A DNA stretch of 64,000 nucleotides. It comes from Caldilineaceae bacterium (lineage in GTDB: Bacteria; Chloroflexota; Anaerolineae; Caldilineales; Caldilineaceae). The stretch spans positions 3,299,022 through 3,363,021 of the forward strand of contig OY282376.1 of NCBI GenBank assembly GCA_958295845.1, written 5' to 3'. Numbering within the stretch: the first letter of the stretch is position 1; each line of letters opens with the position of its first letter. Under the pieces are notes generated by a model. That model saw only the letters and a list, made by a program, of their open reading frames with translations, made no database searches and had not been told where the DNA came from. Below are positions 44,579-54,967 of this stretch, in pieces. A program made the translations under genes and the position numbers.

Positions 44579-45346
44579 ATGGGCACAATCTACTTTGGCG
44601 AACAGTGTTTCGACGCCTCGCTAGTCGTCTTTGACAAGGACGGCACGCTCTTTGATTTTCATGCCAGCTGGCGCCCCAGATTTCTTGAGGCGGCGGACCG
44701 GCTCCTCACTCAGTTTTCGAACCGGACCGAGATACAGGCTGAGTTGTTTCGCACGCTGGGATACAACGCGGCCGACGGCAGGTTTGGCGAGGACGGCCCG
44801 TTTGCAGTGGCCACAAGCGAGGCGACGGTGCATGCGGCGGCAACCGTTCTGCACCAGTGTACTCGGCCCACTTTGCCCTGGTACCGCTGCGAGCAGCTGG
44901 TAAGGGGGAAGTTTGCGCCGATACTCGCCGCCTCAGGTGATCTGTCGCCGGTGACGGAGCTGGTTCCGCTCTTTGCTTCACTACGCGAAAGCGGAGTGCG
45001 GGTTGCGGTTATCACCAGTGACGACAGCGGACCAACCGAGGCCACACTGGCGCAGTTCGGACTTTCCAGTTTTGTCGACTATATTGGGTGCGGGGATAGT
45101 CCTGGCCGTCACAAGCCGGCGCCGGACCCGCTGCTTGCGGCGGCGACGCGGTTGGATGTTTCGCTGGCGCAGACTGTGGTGGTAGGGGATTCGGCGGCGG
45201 ATCTTCTCATGGCGCGCTCGGCAGGCGCCGGCCTGGCTGTGGGCGTGCTAACGGGGGTGGGCAGCAGAGAGACGCTCGGGCCCCTGGCCGACCTGGTCCT
45301 GAATTCGATTGGTGAGATTCAGGCGGGGGCTAGATCGCAGGGTTAA
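44579..45346 (+). CDS. HAD family hydrolase (phosphoglycolate-phosphatase-like)
   Basis: 255 residues. Motif I VVFDKDGTLFDFHASW (DxD), motif II VAVITSDDSG, motif III Lys in GRHKPAPDPLLAAA, motif IV VVVGDSAADLLMARSAGAG. A large alpha-helical cap lies between motifs I and II. Hydrolyses a small phosphate ester; specificity unknown. Its last 17 bp overlap the 3' end of the convergent yigZ gene. Confidence 0.9.
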   Translation: MGTIYFGEQCFDASLVVFDKDGTLFDFHASWRPRFLEAADRLLTQFSNRTEIQAELFRTLGYNAADGRFGEDGPFAVATSEATVHAAATVLHQCTRPTLPWYRCEQLVRGKFAPILAASGDLSPVTELVPLFASLRESGVRVAVITSDDSGPTEATLAQFGLSSFVDYIGCGDSPGRHKPAPDPLLAAATRLDVSLAQTVVVGDSAADLLMARSAGAGLAVGVLTGVGSRETLGPLADLVLNSIGEIQAGARSQG

Positions 45347-45950
45347 CGGAAACGTGAGCCTGACCGTTCGTCAGATCGGCCATGCGAACTTGGAACGTTT
45401 CCACGTATTTCGCCGGCATTTTCAGGCGGTATGAGACCACGTCTGTAAAACCGGAATCGACGACTTCGGCGGAAAACTCAGGCAACATGCGCAGAAACAG
45501 GGTCACTTCGCGGTGGCCGAAGACGGCTTCTACTTCGGCCATCGGCATCTTTTCGATTGTGGGAATGGTGTCCAGAGCGGCCTTGACGCCGCCGCTGTAG
45601 GCTCTAACCAGTCCTCCTTTGCCGAGCTTAACGCCACCGAAATAACGGGTAACCACGGCGACAATGTCGCCGATTTCGCTGTGCAGAAGGACGGTGAGCA
45701 TTGGCCGCCCGGCCGTGCCGTGCGGTTCGCCGTCATCGCTCATTCCGGCATGGCCGGTAGATCCCGGTGGGCCGACGACGTAGGCCCAACAGTTGTGGCT
45801 GGCGGTATCGAACTCGGCCCGCATTTCTTTGATGAAAGCCCGGGCGTCCTCGACTGTGTCAGCCGGCCCAACTGTCGTGATGAAATGGCTGCGACGGATC
45901 TTCTCGTCTACACGATGGTGGGCGGCAGGTATCGTGTATTCATGGTTCAT
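45330..45950 (-). CDS. YigZ/IMPACT family protein
   Basis: 206 residues. N-terminal UPF0029 domain: KIRRSHFITTVGPADTVEDA, HNCWAYVVG, DDGEPHGTAGRPMLTVLLHS, VTRYFGGVKLGKGGLVRAYS. C-terminal DUF1949-like domain follows. Same organisation as E. coli YigZ and eukaryotic IMPACT, proteins linked to translation regulation. Convergent with the HAD gene. Confidence 0.92.
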   Translation of the reverse strand: MNHEYTIPAAHHRVDEKIRRSHFITTVGPADTVEDARAFIKEMRAEFDTASHNCWAYVVGPPGSTGHAGMSDDGEPHGTAGRPMLTVLLHSEIGDIVAVVTRYFGGVKLGKGGLVRAYSGGVKAALDTIPTIEKMPMAEVEAVFGHREVTLFLRMLPEFSAEVVDSGFTDVVSYRLKMPAKYVETFQVRMADLTNGQAHVSVNPAI

Positions 45951-46206
45951 TATTGGAACCTGTCGGGCGTCAATGTTGGCCGGGCCAGGACCGGGGCGTA
46001 TGAAATAGTAGGGGGCATATAGATGGCGGTGTCAACTTTATTTGGTAGCGACTCTTCTGGACAGCAGCTGATATGGATAGGTTTTCGGGCTGTGGCCGAG
46101 CGAGGTTCTACTACCCTTTTTGGCATGCTGCGGGGGCGAAGGAACCGCTCTGCGTGCAACTTCTCGGTCGGGATCCGGCCTGCTCAGTCTGCCCATTCGG
46201 GCAGAA

Positions 46207-47634
46207 TCATTGCGTGACGACGGGCTCCGGTTGAGGGAAGGTCGGCGTATTTTCGTTCGCCTGGTCGGACCACTCTCTTACGGACCGTCTGAACCGTTTC
46301 CAGAGAATTACTGCCATGATGGGGGAAGTGATTAGGAAGACCCCCCATATTTGGGCGATGCCGCCGTTGAAGTAGGTCACGGCAAACCAGGCGATGACCA
46401 TCGTTGACCAGATTCCGCCTGCATTGGCCCGCAGGGGAAAGCTTGTATTGCCCATGCCGCGAAGGGCCCCCGACTGAACGAAGAGAATTGCCCAGAAGGG
46501 TTGGGCCAGAGCGACCACTTGGATGGCGGCGACGCCGTCGTGAATGACAGCAGCTTCCTGGCTGAAGAGACGCATTATGGGCTCAGCCAGCAGGAAAGAG
46601 ACTACACCCATGGCCGCCATCCAGATAGCTGCCCAGCGCGTGGCGATGGCGGTGGCTTCCGCTGCCTCCTCCGGATCCTGGGCGCCAACAGACTGTCCGA
46701 CCAGGGCCGTGGCAGCGATGGCGAAGCCGAAGCCGGGCAAGAATGACAGAGAGAGGACGTTGAACGCGATGCGGTGGGAGGCCAGTGCCGCTGTTCCCAG
46801 CGTAGCGACGATCGCGGTCATTGATGTGAAGGCGGCGGAAGTGAGAACCTGCTCCAACGCGGCGGGTACGCCAATTCGCAGGATTGAGGAGGCCACGCTG
46901 AATTCAGGCAGCCAGTTTCTGCGGCCTGAGATGGAGACGCCTTTGCGGCCTCGCCACATGACGATCAGGAGCAGGACTGCGGCCAGCAGGCGGGAGAGAA
47001 ATGTACCCCATGCGCTGCCCACTGCACCGAGCCCGGGCAGGCCGGCCACACCGAAGATCAGGCCGTACGTCAGGAAGACATTGACGAAATTGGCTAGCGC
47101 AGTGACCCGCATCGGGGTCTGCGAGTCGCCCAGACCGCGCAGGGCGCCGCCGCCGATCATCAGGACAATCAGCACGACGACGGTTGCCATGGTGACTTGC
47201 AGGTATTCCTTGCCAATGAGGGCAACGTCGGCTTCCGTACCGAACAGTCCGATTACCGGTCCTGCAAGGAAAGAGCCTGTCACGGCAAGTGGGAGCGAGA
47301 GAATCACGCTCCAGACAATTGACTGACGCGCCAGGCGCGCCGCGTCCGCGAGCTTGCCGGCTCCGAATGCTTGGGCAACAAGGACACTGCTGCCGACGCT
47401 GAGTGCCATGAGGGCCGCGATTATGAAGAAGAGGACCTGCACGGAGGCGCCGACGCCGGCGACAGCGGCAGTGCTTAATTGGGCAACCATCCAGGTGTCG
47501 ACGACCATCAGCAACGTCTCAAGAAAGCTTTCGCCGATTACAGGCCAAGCCAGATTGAAGACGCGCTTTTGCGAGGACGGGCGCGGATTTTCGGCGGCGC
47601 TTGCAGACACAGCGCCGTCAGGCGATTCATTCAT
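46207..47634 (-). CDS. MATE family efflux transporter
   Basis: 475 residues, twelve predicted membrane helices in two MatE repeats. N-terminal repeat FNLAWPVIGESFLETLLMVV-DTWMVAQL, second VASSILRIGVPAALEQVLTS-AAFTSMTAIV. Na+- or H+-driven export of cationic drugs or metabolites. Related to the NorM/DinF clade by the general pattern; substrate not predictable. Stands between convergent and divergent neighbours, own promoter expected. Confidence 0.93.
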   Translation of the reverse strand: MNESPDGAVSASAAENPRPSSQKRVFNLAWPVIGESFLETLLMVVDTWMVAQLSTAAVAGVGASVQVLFFIIAALMALSVGSSVLVAQAFGAGKLADAARLARQSIVWSVILSLPLAVTGSFLAGPVIGLFGTEADVALIGKEYLQVTMATVVVLIVLMIGGGALRGLGDSQTPMRVTALANFVNVFLTYGLIFGVAGLPGLGAVGSAWGTFLSRLLAAVLLLIVMWRGRKGVSISGRRNWLPEFSVASSILRIGVPAALEQVLTSAAFTSMTAIVATLGTAALASHRIAFNVLSLSFLPGFGFAIAATALVGQSVGAQDPEEAAEATAIATRWAAIWMAAMGVVSFLLAEPIMRLFSQEAAVIHDGVAAIQVVALAQPFWAILFVQSGALRGMGNTSFPLRANAGGIWSTMVIAWFAVTYFNGGIAQIWGVFLITSPIMAVILWKRFRRSVREWSDQANENTPTFPQPEPVVTQ

Positions 47635-47738
47635 CCACTTGCTCCCCTAGATTCCCACGGGCTTGGGGCTATAAGTCAATGGGGTACAGTGTATCAGACA
47701 GCGGACTTGTCCGCATTTCTGGGTGACTCTGTTTGTCG

Positions 47739-48533
47739 TTAGGCGTCTTCATCTCCTGCCGCCCAGAAGAACTCCTCTTCCTGGAAACCGGTTTCAAAAC
47801 CCAAACCTTGGTAGAACTGTTCTGCGTCGCCTGTCTGCAGACCGGCATGGGAGTACCCTTGGTTGCGGGCTTGGGCCAGCAGTTCGTTCACAAGCGCGCT
47901 GGCGAAGCCGTTTCCCCTGAAGTTGGGAGGCGTAGACAGGTCATAGATCCCTGCGATGCCGCCGGCGAGGATAAGTGTGGCGGTCGTCACCACCGTCTGA
48001 TCGACCTGTCCAATGTAGTTGGTGACATGGGCTTGCGGGCCGAAACCATGGCGACGGAAGGCGTCGTACCAAGGCTGTGCGGCGCGCTGGGTTGAGCCAA
48101 ATCCGTGGGCGGAGGCGGTCCACCAGGCCCGCAGACCTGGGCCGTCCTGAACGGGTCTGATGCTGAGAGAGGAGTGGGGCCCGCTTGATGGAAGATTCTG
48201 CAACGGCCGGAACATCCAGAGGTCGCCTTGTCCTGTAGTCAGATCTCTTTGCTTCAGCCTGGCGCGTAGGTCCCTGGGTCGGTCATGGGGGAAGAGCAGC
48301 CAGCGGATGCCTCCCGTCAGACTGCTGATCTTGGAAATGAGGGCATCGATCTTCTTTTCCACGACTTCGGCAGGAAGATTGGTGCGCAAGATGTGGTTTC
48401 CCGGGGGCCCGTTTGCGACGATCCATGCGGACTCCTGGTCGACATGGACTCGGATTCCATGCTGGTGGTGAAAGAGGCGGAAATACTCGATGTAATTGAG
48501 CCGCAAGGCTTCGACAAGGTCGGCGTTATTCAT
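47739..48533 (-). CDS. GNAT family N-acetyltransferase
   Basis: 264 residues from ATG 48533 (MNNADLVEALRLNYIEYF); a longer frame upstream is probably not translated. The first half is GNAT-like but degenerate. The second half holds the active acetyl-CoA site: TATLILAGGIAGIYDLSTPP, NFRGNGFASALVNELLAQAR (R-G-x-G-x-A motif), GYSHAGLQTGDAEQFYQGLG, FETGFQEEEFFWA. Possible double-GNAT layout. Acceptor unknown. Confidence 0.82.
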   Translation of the reverse strand: MNNADLVEALRLNYIEYFRLFHHQHGIRVHVDQESAWIVANGPPGNHILRTNLPAEVVEKKIDALISKISSLTGGIRWLLFPHDRPRDLRARLKQRDLTTGQGDLWMFRPLQNLPSSGPHSSLSIRPVQDGPGLRAWWTASAHGFGSTQRAAQPWYDAFRRHGFGPQAHVTNYIGQVDQTVVTTATLILAGGIAGIYDLSTPPNFRGNGFASALVNELLAQARNQGYSHAGLQTGDAEQFYQGLGFETGFQEEEFFWAAGDEDA

Positions 48534-49081
48534 CAATCTGGCCTGGTGCGCACTGATTCTGATTCCGCGATCGTCGATCGCGACGACGGCCAACGGGCCC
48601 TTAGTCCCTAAATTGGGCCACTTTGCGCCGCGTAGGATCCGTGATATAGTCTGGCAGTGCGAGAGTTTCTCCTTCGAGGCTACGCTCAGCGGGCAGACTT
48701 GTGTGCGCATTATCCCAGAATTGCGTGTGCAGGCATACTTTGACCGGCCTCACGTTACCTGACCCACAACAATAGAGACGGCGATAGGAATTCTTGCACA
48801 GCGAGTGGGTAAGGGTTTTGTTCAAGTCCCCGATAGGATGGAGGGACTTTTGGAACTGCGACGGTCTCTTTCGGCGTTGGAGGGTACACAACAGTTTAGG
48901 AGCAAGATGTTGGCGCCAGCGCCACGGCGGTAGGCTGGTTGTCAACTTGCAATGGGCTTGTAGACGAATCGTCCAGATTGACAAGGCAAGCGTGCTCTGG
49001 TCGATTGCAATTGGGACCGCGACCGGTCCACCAATCTCGAATATACTTCGGCATCCATTTGGCTGTTAGAAGGAGTATACA
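48534..49081. other. Divergent promoter region between GNAT and lipoprotein genes
   Basis: About 550 bp without a supported gene. Reading frames here have no family resemblance. Immediately before the lipoprotein ATG is a good ribosome binding site, AAGGAG at about 49071. Confidence 0.4.
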
Positions 49082-51457
49082 ATGCCACTACCCCCCCTGC
49101 GGCGCGTATTCTCTTTAACACTTTTGCTGACCATTTTTCTCAGTGGCTGCGCGCAGCCCGCCATGTGGCCTGCTTCAGCAACGCCCACGGCATCAGTTCG
49201 GGCTGATGAGGCGGCCGATCAGGCGGAACTGGCGAGCCAACTTGCTACTGAGTACGGCTTAGTTGAGGAGCTGGGCCCGCTGGTTTCCGTGCAGACGGTA
49301 GAGGAAACCGGCGGCGAAAGAACGCTCTTTGTAGCCCACACGCACGGCTTTCCTCCAGACGATCCATCTTTCAGACAGAAGGTTTCGATCCATGCGGCCA
49401 TGCCGGATGGCTGGGAGACATTGGGCCGCGTGGAGCTGGAGTGCGCCGAATACTTGAACGAATTTTCGGTCGAACAGGTAATGATAGACCCTGTCGACAT
49501 CTGGCTGGCGGTTACGGGCGGCGTAGGCGCGCATAGCGGTTGTCTCGAAGTGTTGCGGTGGGACGGCGAAGAACTGAGGGTCGTCATCAGCGGCTTCAGT
49601 AGCAGCCCGGATGCCGGCTCGCTTGTTGATTTGAACGAAGACGGCCAGTTGGACCTGCTGTTGAACAACAGCGATCCATACATCTTCTGCTATGCATGCG
49701 GTGTTCGACAGTATTGGGCGCAACTCTACTATTGGGACGGACAGAGGCTGATGGAGGTTACACCTACTCCACTGGCCGAAGATGAGCCGCAAGAGTTGCG
49801 CGCCTTTAACGATCGCGCGGCGGAGTTGGTCGCGGCCAGCCTGTTTGCCGACGCCCTGGCGCAGATCGAACAGGCTGAGGCCATTGCGCCCGAAAACACG
49901 ATAGTTGCCTGGAATGCGATTTGGATCCGCCATCATCTTGAGGCCAGCCGGGAAGAGGCTTCCTTCAGCTCTTATCCCTTACTCAATCACGTCTTTGCGG
50001 GCGACTGGGAAGCGGCATTTGAAACATTGTGGGCGGTTGGCTTGCCGACGCTGGTCAGCGAAGAGCCGATACCTGGAGACTCGGCGGCCGCGGGGTTCGA
50101 GCACGTCGTAGGCGTGCTCCTGGCCCAACATGCCGATACCGCCATAGCGCTTAGACCTGAACGGGCGGCTGTCCACGCTTTGGGGGCGTGGGGACGCTTT
50201 CTGATCAATCCGGATGATCCGGCAGTGCAGTTTGGCTTGCAACGGGCTGCTGCACTGGAGACATCTGACGAGCGCTACGTAGAACTGGCGAAGGCCTTCG
50301 AGGGTCGAACCGGCACAGTCGCGGAGTCGGCCACTGCTCCTCCACGGCCCAGTACGCAGGTGCTAAAGAGCCAGCTTGCCAACGAATATGGTTCGGCGCA
50401 GGATGCGTCGCGCGGCGTGGCCGTCCAGGAGTTGAGTAACGAGGGAGAGGAGAGCTTGTTCGCCGCTTACACCTTTGGGCTCCCGCCGCTGAGTCAATCG
50501 GCTTTGCACGAGGTGTCGATCCACGAGGCACGGCAAGGCGGCTGGCTGGAGTTGGGCCGTGTTGAGCTAGCCTGCGTCAACTATCTTGACGAAAATTCGC
50601 TGGAACAGGTTGAGATTGAACCTACCGGCACTTGGCTGGCCGTGCAGGGTGGGGCGGGCGCGCACGGTGGCTGTCTTGAGATTCTGCGCTGGAACGGCCA
50701 GTCATTGACGCTCGCGATCAGCAGCTTCAACAGTATCCCCGATGCGGGATCGGTCTCTGACCTGAATGGCGACGGCCAACTGGACCTGTTGCTGAACAAC
50801 AGCGATCCGTACATTTTCTGCTATGCCTGCGGATTACAACTCTACTTGGCGCGGTTTTTCCACTGGGATGGAGAGAAGCTGGCGGAGGCCGCCCCTAGAT
50901 TGCTTGCGGAGGACCGACCGCTCCACTTGCGCGCGATAAACAGCTATGCGCTGGCGCTGGCCGAGGCAGGCCTGTACGCGGATGCGCTCGACGAGATAGA
51001 ACGTGCGGAGATCGCGGCACCGACTGACCCGACGGTCCAGTGGAACGCCCTCTGGATTCGCCACCACCTGGAAGTTAGCCGCCAGCTGGCGCTTGTCAGT
51101 CCGTTTCCGCTTCTCAGCCACGTTTTCGCCGGTGATTGGGACTTTGCTTTCGAGGTCCTGTGGTCGCTGGGCCCAGCGACTTTGTTCAGCGATACGCCGA
51201 TCCCCGCCGGCTCAGCAGCTTTTGGATTCGAACAGACGGTTGGCCACTTGCTTGTCCAATACGGGAATAACGCGCTGATCGTTCAGCCTGAGAGGGCGGA
51301 CATTCATGCATTGAGCGCTTGGGGACGGTTCCTGTTGGATCGCGACGATTCGGCCATCCTCTCAGGCTTGGAGAACGCGGCGGAGCTGGCCCAAGGCAGT
51401 TCCCGCTTTGCCGAATTGGCAGCAGCATTTCAGGAATGGACGGGAAGTGGGAACTGA
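49082..51457 (+). CDS. Lipoprotein made of two copies of one ~370-residue module
   Basis: 791 residues. Type II signal peptide, basic N-terminus (PPLRRVF), hydrophobic core and lipobox LSGC with Cys23. Module A (about 50-405) and module B (about 420-785) align along their whole length. Shared blocks include GRVELECAEYLNEFSVEQV / GRVELACVNYLDENSLEQV, the calcium-binding-like DLNEDGQLDLLLNNSDPYIF / DLNGDGQLDLLLNNSDPYIF followed by CYACG, and WNAIWIRHHLEASR / WNALWIRHHLEVSR. Each module has a beta-rich FG-GAP/VCBS-like first part and a TPR-like helical second part. Function unknown; outside-facing membrane protein. CYAC could form a disulfide or bind metal. Confidence 0.8.
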   Translation: MPLPPLRRVFSLTLLLTIFLSGCAQPAMWPASATPTASVRADEAADQAELASQLATEYGLVEELGPLVSVQTVEETGGERTLFVAHTHGFPPDDPSFRQKVSIHAAMPDGWETLGRVELECAEYLNEFSVEQVMIDPVDIWLAVTGGVGAHSGCLEVLRWDGEELRVVISGFSSSPDAGSLVDLNEDGQLDLLLNNSDPYIFCYACGVRQYWAQLYYWDGQRLMEVTPTPLAEDEPQELRAFNDRAAELVAASLFADALAQIEQAEAIAPENTIVAWNAIWIRHHLEASREEASFSSYPLLNHVFAGDWEAAFETLWAVGLPTLVSEEPIPGDSAAAGFEHVVGVLLAQHADTAIALRPERAAVHALGAWGRFLINPDDPAVQFGLQRAAALETSDERYVELAKAFEGRTGTVAESATAPPRPSTQVLKSQLANEYGSAQDASRGVAVQELSNEGEESLFAAYTFGLPPLSQSALHEVSIHEARQGGWLELGRVELACVNYLDENSLEQVEIEPTGTWLAVQGGAGAHGGCLEILRWNGQSLTLAISSFNSIPDAGSVSDLNGDGQLDLLLNNSDPYIFCYACGLQLYLARFFHWDGEKLAEAAPRLLAEDRPLHLRAINSYALALAEAGLYADALDEIERAEIAAPTDPTVQWNALWIRHHLEVSRQLALVSPFPLLSHVFAGDWDFAFEVLWSLGPATLFSDTPIPAGSAAFGFEQTVGHLLVQYGNNALIVQPERADIHALSAWGRFLLDRDDSAILSGLENAAELAQGSSRFAELAAAFQEWTGSGN

Positions 51458-51544
51458 AGGATGGGGAAGTCAGAAGAGCCAGCAGTTTAGTTCTCGACGC
51501 AGCGGACACTCAGACGTTTATGCGAGAAGAAGGGGGAAGTCGCT

Positions 51545-52381
51545 TTGCGAACAATCGATGTCCGTGATGTGAGGCAGGCGGTTGGTGACCTCCTGCGCCA
51601 TTCTGCGCACAGCTTGCCTGAGGACTATCTGGCGGCGATGCGCACGGCACGCGTTGAGGAGCATTCGCCGACCGGCCAAGAGGTCATAGAACTTCTGCTC
51701 GAGAATGCCGCCTACGCGGAAACTGAGATGATCCCTACCTGCCAGGATACGGGTATGGCGATTCTGTTTGTCGAAGTCGGCCAGGACGTGCATTTCAGCG
51801 GGGGAGAGATTGATGCGGCGTTGCAGGATGCGACGCGCGATGCCTATTCCGATCTGCGGAAGTCGGTTGTGAGCGATCCTTTGCTACGAGTTAACTCCGG
51901 CGACAACACGCCTGCACTGATTCATTGGGAGATCGTAGCGGGAGACGGTCTGCGCATCAGCACGCTTCAGAAGGGTTTCGGGGCGGAACTGATGAGCCGG
52001 GTCCAGATGTTTCCACCGGCCATAGGGGAAGAGGGCGTACGGCAGTTCGTTCTCGATACTGTTGAGAAGGCTGGTCCCAATGCCTGCCCGCCGCTGATCG
52101 TCGGTGTCGGCATTGGGGGCACTCTTGACACTGTGGGGTTGGCGGCAAAGAAAGCTTTGCTGCGGCCGATCGGCAGCGTGAGTCCGGAACCGCACGTGGC
52201 AGAACTTGAGGCCGAACTGGTCGAAGCCATCAACAGACTTGGCATCGGACCGCAAGGGCTGGGCGGCGTCGTTACGGCGCTGGCGGTGCATGTCGAAGTT
52301 GTGGCGACGCACATCGCGGCACTGCCGCTTGCCGTGAACCTCAACTGCTCTGCGCCACGGCGCGCGTCATTGGAGTTGTAA
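51545..52381 (+). CDS. Class I fumarate hydratase (or tartrate dehydratase) alpha subunit
   Basis: 278 residues from TTG 51545, with GAAGGGGGAAG upstream. The iron-sulfur-binding cysteines are visible in MIPTCQDTGMAILFVEVGQD, GPNACPPLIVGVGIGGTLD and LNLNCSAPRRASLEL. Also RVNSGDNTPALIHWEIVAGD. Oxygen-sensitive 4Fe-4S hydro-lyase, fumarate + water to malate; related tartrate dehydratases cannot be excluded. The stop overlaps the beta subunit start by one base (TAATG). Confidence 0.92.
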   Translation: MRTIDVRDVRQAVGDLLRHSAHSLPEDYLAAMRTARVEEHSPTGQEVIELLLENAAYAETEMIPTCQDTGMAILFVEVGQDVHFSGGEIDAALQDATRDAYSDLRKSVVSDPLLRVNSGDNTPALIHWEIVAGDGLRISTLQKGFGAELMSRVQMFPPAIGEEGVRQFVLDTVEKAGPNACPPLIVGVGIGGTLDTVGLAAKKALLRPIGSVSPEPHVAELEAELVEAINRLGIGPQGLGGVVTALAVHVEVVATHIAALPLAVNLNCSAPRRASLEL

Positions 52382-52956
52382 TGGCCAGGACGGTGCAGGC
52401 GCCGCTGGATGAGGCCACCGTGAAGTCGTTACGGGCGGGTGAACGTGTGGTGATGACGGGTACGATTTACGCGGCGAGGGACGCGGCCCACAAGCGGCTG
52501 GTGGCGGCGATGCAAGCGGGCGAGAAGCTGCCACTGCCTCTGGCGGGCCAGGTCATCTACTACGTGGGGCCGGCGCCGGCCAAACCGGGCGCAGTCATCG
52601 GGCCTGCGGGCCCCACTACGAGCGGTCGCATGGACTCTTACACGCTGCCTCTATTGGAGCGAGGCGTTGCCGGGCTCATCGGAAAGGGGAGTCGTTCCGA
52701 GGAGGTAAAGCAGGCGCTTGTGCAACACGGGGCAGTCTATCTTGGGGCCGTCGGGGGTGCTTCGGCGCTGCTTGCCCGCCAGATCCGCAGTAGCCGGCTT
52801 CTTGCCTATCCCGATTTGCTGAGTGAGGCGGTACGTGAGCTGGAGGTGGAAGAGTTCCCGTTAATCGTGATCAACGATTGCCACGGCGGGGACGCGTACC
52901 AGGCGGCTAGAGAGGTATATCGCAGCGACGGCGGAGGTTCTCAACGGTCCAGGTAG
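52381..52956 (+). CDS. Class I fumarate hydratase (or tartrate dehydratase) beta subunit
   Basis: 191 residues. [90 protein letters not shown]: the standard C-terminal fumarase I / TtdB domain. It binds the substrate next to the cluster of the alpha subunit. Last 16 bp overlap the 3' end of convergent galT. Confidence 0.92.
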   Translation: MARTVQAPLDEATVKSLRAGERVVMTGTIYAARDAAHKRLVAAMQAGEKLPLPLAGQVIYYVGPAPAKPGAVIGPAGPTTSGRMDSYTLPLLERGVAGLIGKGSRSEEVKQALVQHGAVYLGAVGGASALLARQIRSSRLLAYPDLLSEAVRELEVEEFPLIVINDCHGGDAYQAAREVYRSDGGGSQRSR

Positions 52957-53990
52957 TGCGTATCGCTCTGCATTCTCAGGCGTTGCGCGGCCTGTTCGGC
53001 GGTGAGGTCGCGTTGGGGGGTCGCCAGCATTTCGTAACCGACCATGAATTTCCTGATGGTAGCCGAGCGCAACAGGGGCGGGAAGAAGTGAGCGTGAAGC
53101 TGCCAATGGACGTGATCGCCTGCAGTGGCCGGCTTGCCGTGCCAGCCCATGGAGTAGGGGAAGCTGGTCTCGAAGAGATTATCATAGCGGATCAGCAGGC
53201 GCTTGAGGAGGTCTGCGAGGGAGTTCCTCTCTTCAGGCAGGAGTTCTGCCAGGTGCCGGCGGTGGCGCCGAGGCAGTAGAAGCGTTTCGAAGGGCCAGAC
53301 GGCCCAGAAGGGTACAACCGCGACCCAGTCACTATTCTCCACTACAGTTCTCTCCCCTGCCGCCAACTCGGCGTTCAAATAATCCACCAGCAGGGGAGCG
53401 CCTTCCTCTTCAAAATAGGCCCTTTGTTCCCGATCTTCTTTGGCTGGCTCTGTCGGAATGCGGCGGGTCGCCCATATTTGGCCATGCGGATGGGGATTCG
53501 AACTGCCCATCATGGCGCCCCGATTCTCGAAGAGTTGGACGTAACCTATCTGCTCGTCCTGGCTCAGCTCGTCCAGTTGTTGCGCCCACAGATCCACGGT
53601 GCGGCGAATGTCGGGCAGATGCATGCGCGCCAGTGTCAGATCGTGTCGGGGGCTGAAGCAGACGACGCGGCAGATTCCCGTTTCGGCATGGGCCTGAAAG
53701 AAGCGGTTGTTCTGATTCGTCCCGTCCGGTGTATCGGCGCGCAACGCGGCGAAATCGTTCTCGAAGACAAAGGTGTGCGTGTAGGCCGGGTTGACCTGTC
53801 CGCCGGCCCGTTCGTTGCCGGGGCAGAGGTAGCAGGTGGGGTCGTATTTTGGTAGCAGTTGGGGCGGCGGCGTTTCGGTCTGGCCCTGCCAAGGCCGTTT
53901 CATTCGATGGGGCGAGACGAGCACCCACTCTCCGGTAAGCAGGTTGCGGCGGCGGTGGGGATGCTCGGTGGGGTCGAATAGGTCGGTCAT
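52941..53990 (-). CDS. galT: Galactose-1-phosphate uridylyltransferase
   Basis: 349 residues. [25 protein letters not shown] at the start, zinc knuckle [12 protein letters not shown], catalytic [15 protein letters not shown] (HPH with the nucleophilic His), and the second half with [28 protein letters not shown] carrying the metal His residues. Leloir pathway: UDP-glucose + Gal-1-P exchange. Followed on the same strand, in transcription order, after the ROK kinase gene. Confidence 0.95.
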   Translation of the reverse strand: MTDLFDPTEHPHRRRNLLTGEWVLVSPHRMKRPWQGQTETPPPQLLPKYDPTCYLCPGNERAGGQVNPAYTHTFVFENDFAALRADTPDGTNQNNRFFQAHAETGICRVVCFSPRHDLTLARMHLPDIRRTVDLWAQQLDELSQDEQIGYVQLFENRGAMMGSSNPHPHGQIWATRRIPTEPAKEDREQRAYFEEEGAPLLVDYLNAELAAGERTVVENSDWVAVVPFWAVWPFETLLLPRRHRRHLAELLPEERNSLADLLKRLLIRYDNLFETSFPYSMGWHGKPATAGDHVHWQLHAHFFPPLLRSATIRKFMVGYEMLATPQRDLTAEQAAQRLRMQSDTHYLDR

Positions 53991-54037
53991 ACGGGGCAGC
54001 GCGAAGGGCGTGGTGGTCGCTGGGATGTCATGGCGGT

Positions 54038-54937
54038 TCAGGCGTCCTGAAGGGTGCGTTGGCCCAGGGCGATTGCTCCCAGCACGCCGGAGCGCCCTCC
54101 CAGGGCTGGCGGGACGATGTAGCTGTCAATCCCTTCCAATATTGTCGGACTCTGGATGTAGCCGTTGAGCAGGGACTTCACTTCCTGGTGGATGAGTGGG
54201 AATATGTGCTCCTGCTCCATGACACCACCCCCCAAGACGACGAGCTGTGGAGACATGATCATCATAATGCTGGTAACGCCGAGGGCGATATAGTGCGCCT
54301 CCAGCGGCCAGGCTTCGTGATCGGGAGGAAGTTGTTGGCCTGGCTGGCCCCAGCGTGCTTCGAGAGCGGGGCCGTTGGCAAGGCCTTCCCAGCAGTCACC
54401 GTGAAATGGGCAGGTGCCGGCATAGGGATCACGTTCCCAGTCGTGGGGAATTGAAATGTGGCCCATTTCCGGGTGGATCAGGCCGTGCATCAACTTGCCG
54501 TCAATCATGCCTCCTCCGCCGATGCCGGTCCCGATCGTAAGATACACGAAGGTATCCACGTCTCGCGCCGCGCCCCAGCTGTGCTCTCCCAGGGCGGCGA
54601 CGTTCACGTCGGTGTCGAAGCCGATGGGAATGCCGAATGCATCCTTGAGTATTGGGGCAACCGGCGTGTTGGCCCAGCCCGGTTTGGGCGTATTGGTAAT
54701 GTGCCCGAAGGTTGGCGAGCCGGGGTCGGGGTCAACGGGCCCAAAGGAGGCCACGCCGATGGCGGCCATCTCTTGCTGCTTCTGCTGTTCGCGAAAGAAG
54801 TCGATGACCTTGCCCAGGGTCGTCTCTGGAGTCTCGGTTGGCAGGCGGATCTCTGCCCTGATATCGTCGGGCCCGGTTCCGACTGCGCAGACGAACTTCG
54901 TTCCTCCAGCCTCAATTCCTCCGAATGCAGCTTCCAT
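54038..54937 (-). CDS. ROK family sugar kinase (fructokinase-like)
   Basis: 299 residues. ATP motif [76 protein letters not shown]. The zinc-binding C-x-F-H...C form is that of Bacillus-type fructokinases (YdhR/GmuE) rather than glucokinases. Catalytic Asp in [12 protein letters not shown]. Phosphorylates fructose or mannose-type hexoses; in one minus-strand run with galT and the SPL-like gene. Confidence 0.9.
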   Translation of the reverse strand: MEAAFGGIEAGGTKFVCAVGTGPDDIRAEIRLPTETPETTLGKVIDFFREQQKQQEMAAIGVASFGPVDPDPGSPTFGHITNTPKPGWANTPVAPILKDAFGIPIGFDTDVNVAALGEHSWGAARDVDTFVYLTIGTGIGGGGMIDGKLMHGLIHPEMGHISIPHDWERDPYAGTCPFHGDCWEGLANGPALEARWGQPGQQLPPDHEAWPLEAHYIALGVTSIMMIMSPQLVVLGGGVMEQEHIFPLIHQEVKSLLNGYIQSPTILEGIDSYIVPPALGGRSGVLGAIALGQRTLQDA

Positions 54938-54967
54938 TTGGTTGACCTCACAGCCTTGGGTTTGCTG

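Noticed and set aside
48534..48710. Longer N-terminus of the GNAT protein
   Set aside because: The added residues do not resemble the acetyltransferase; the internal ATG at 48533 begins a typical sequence.
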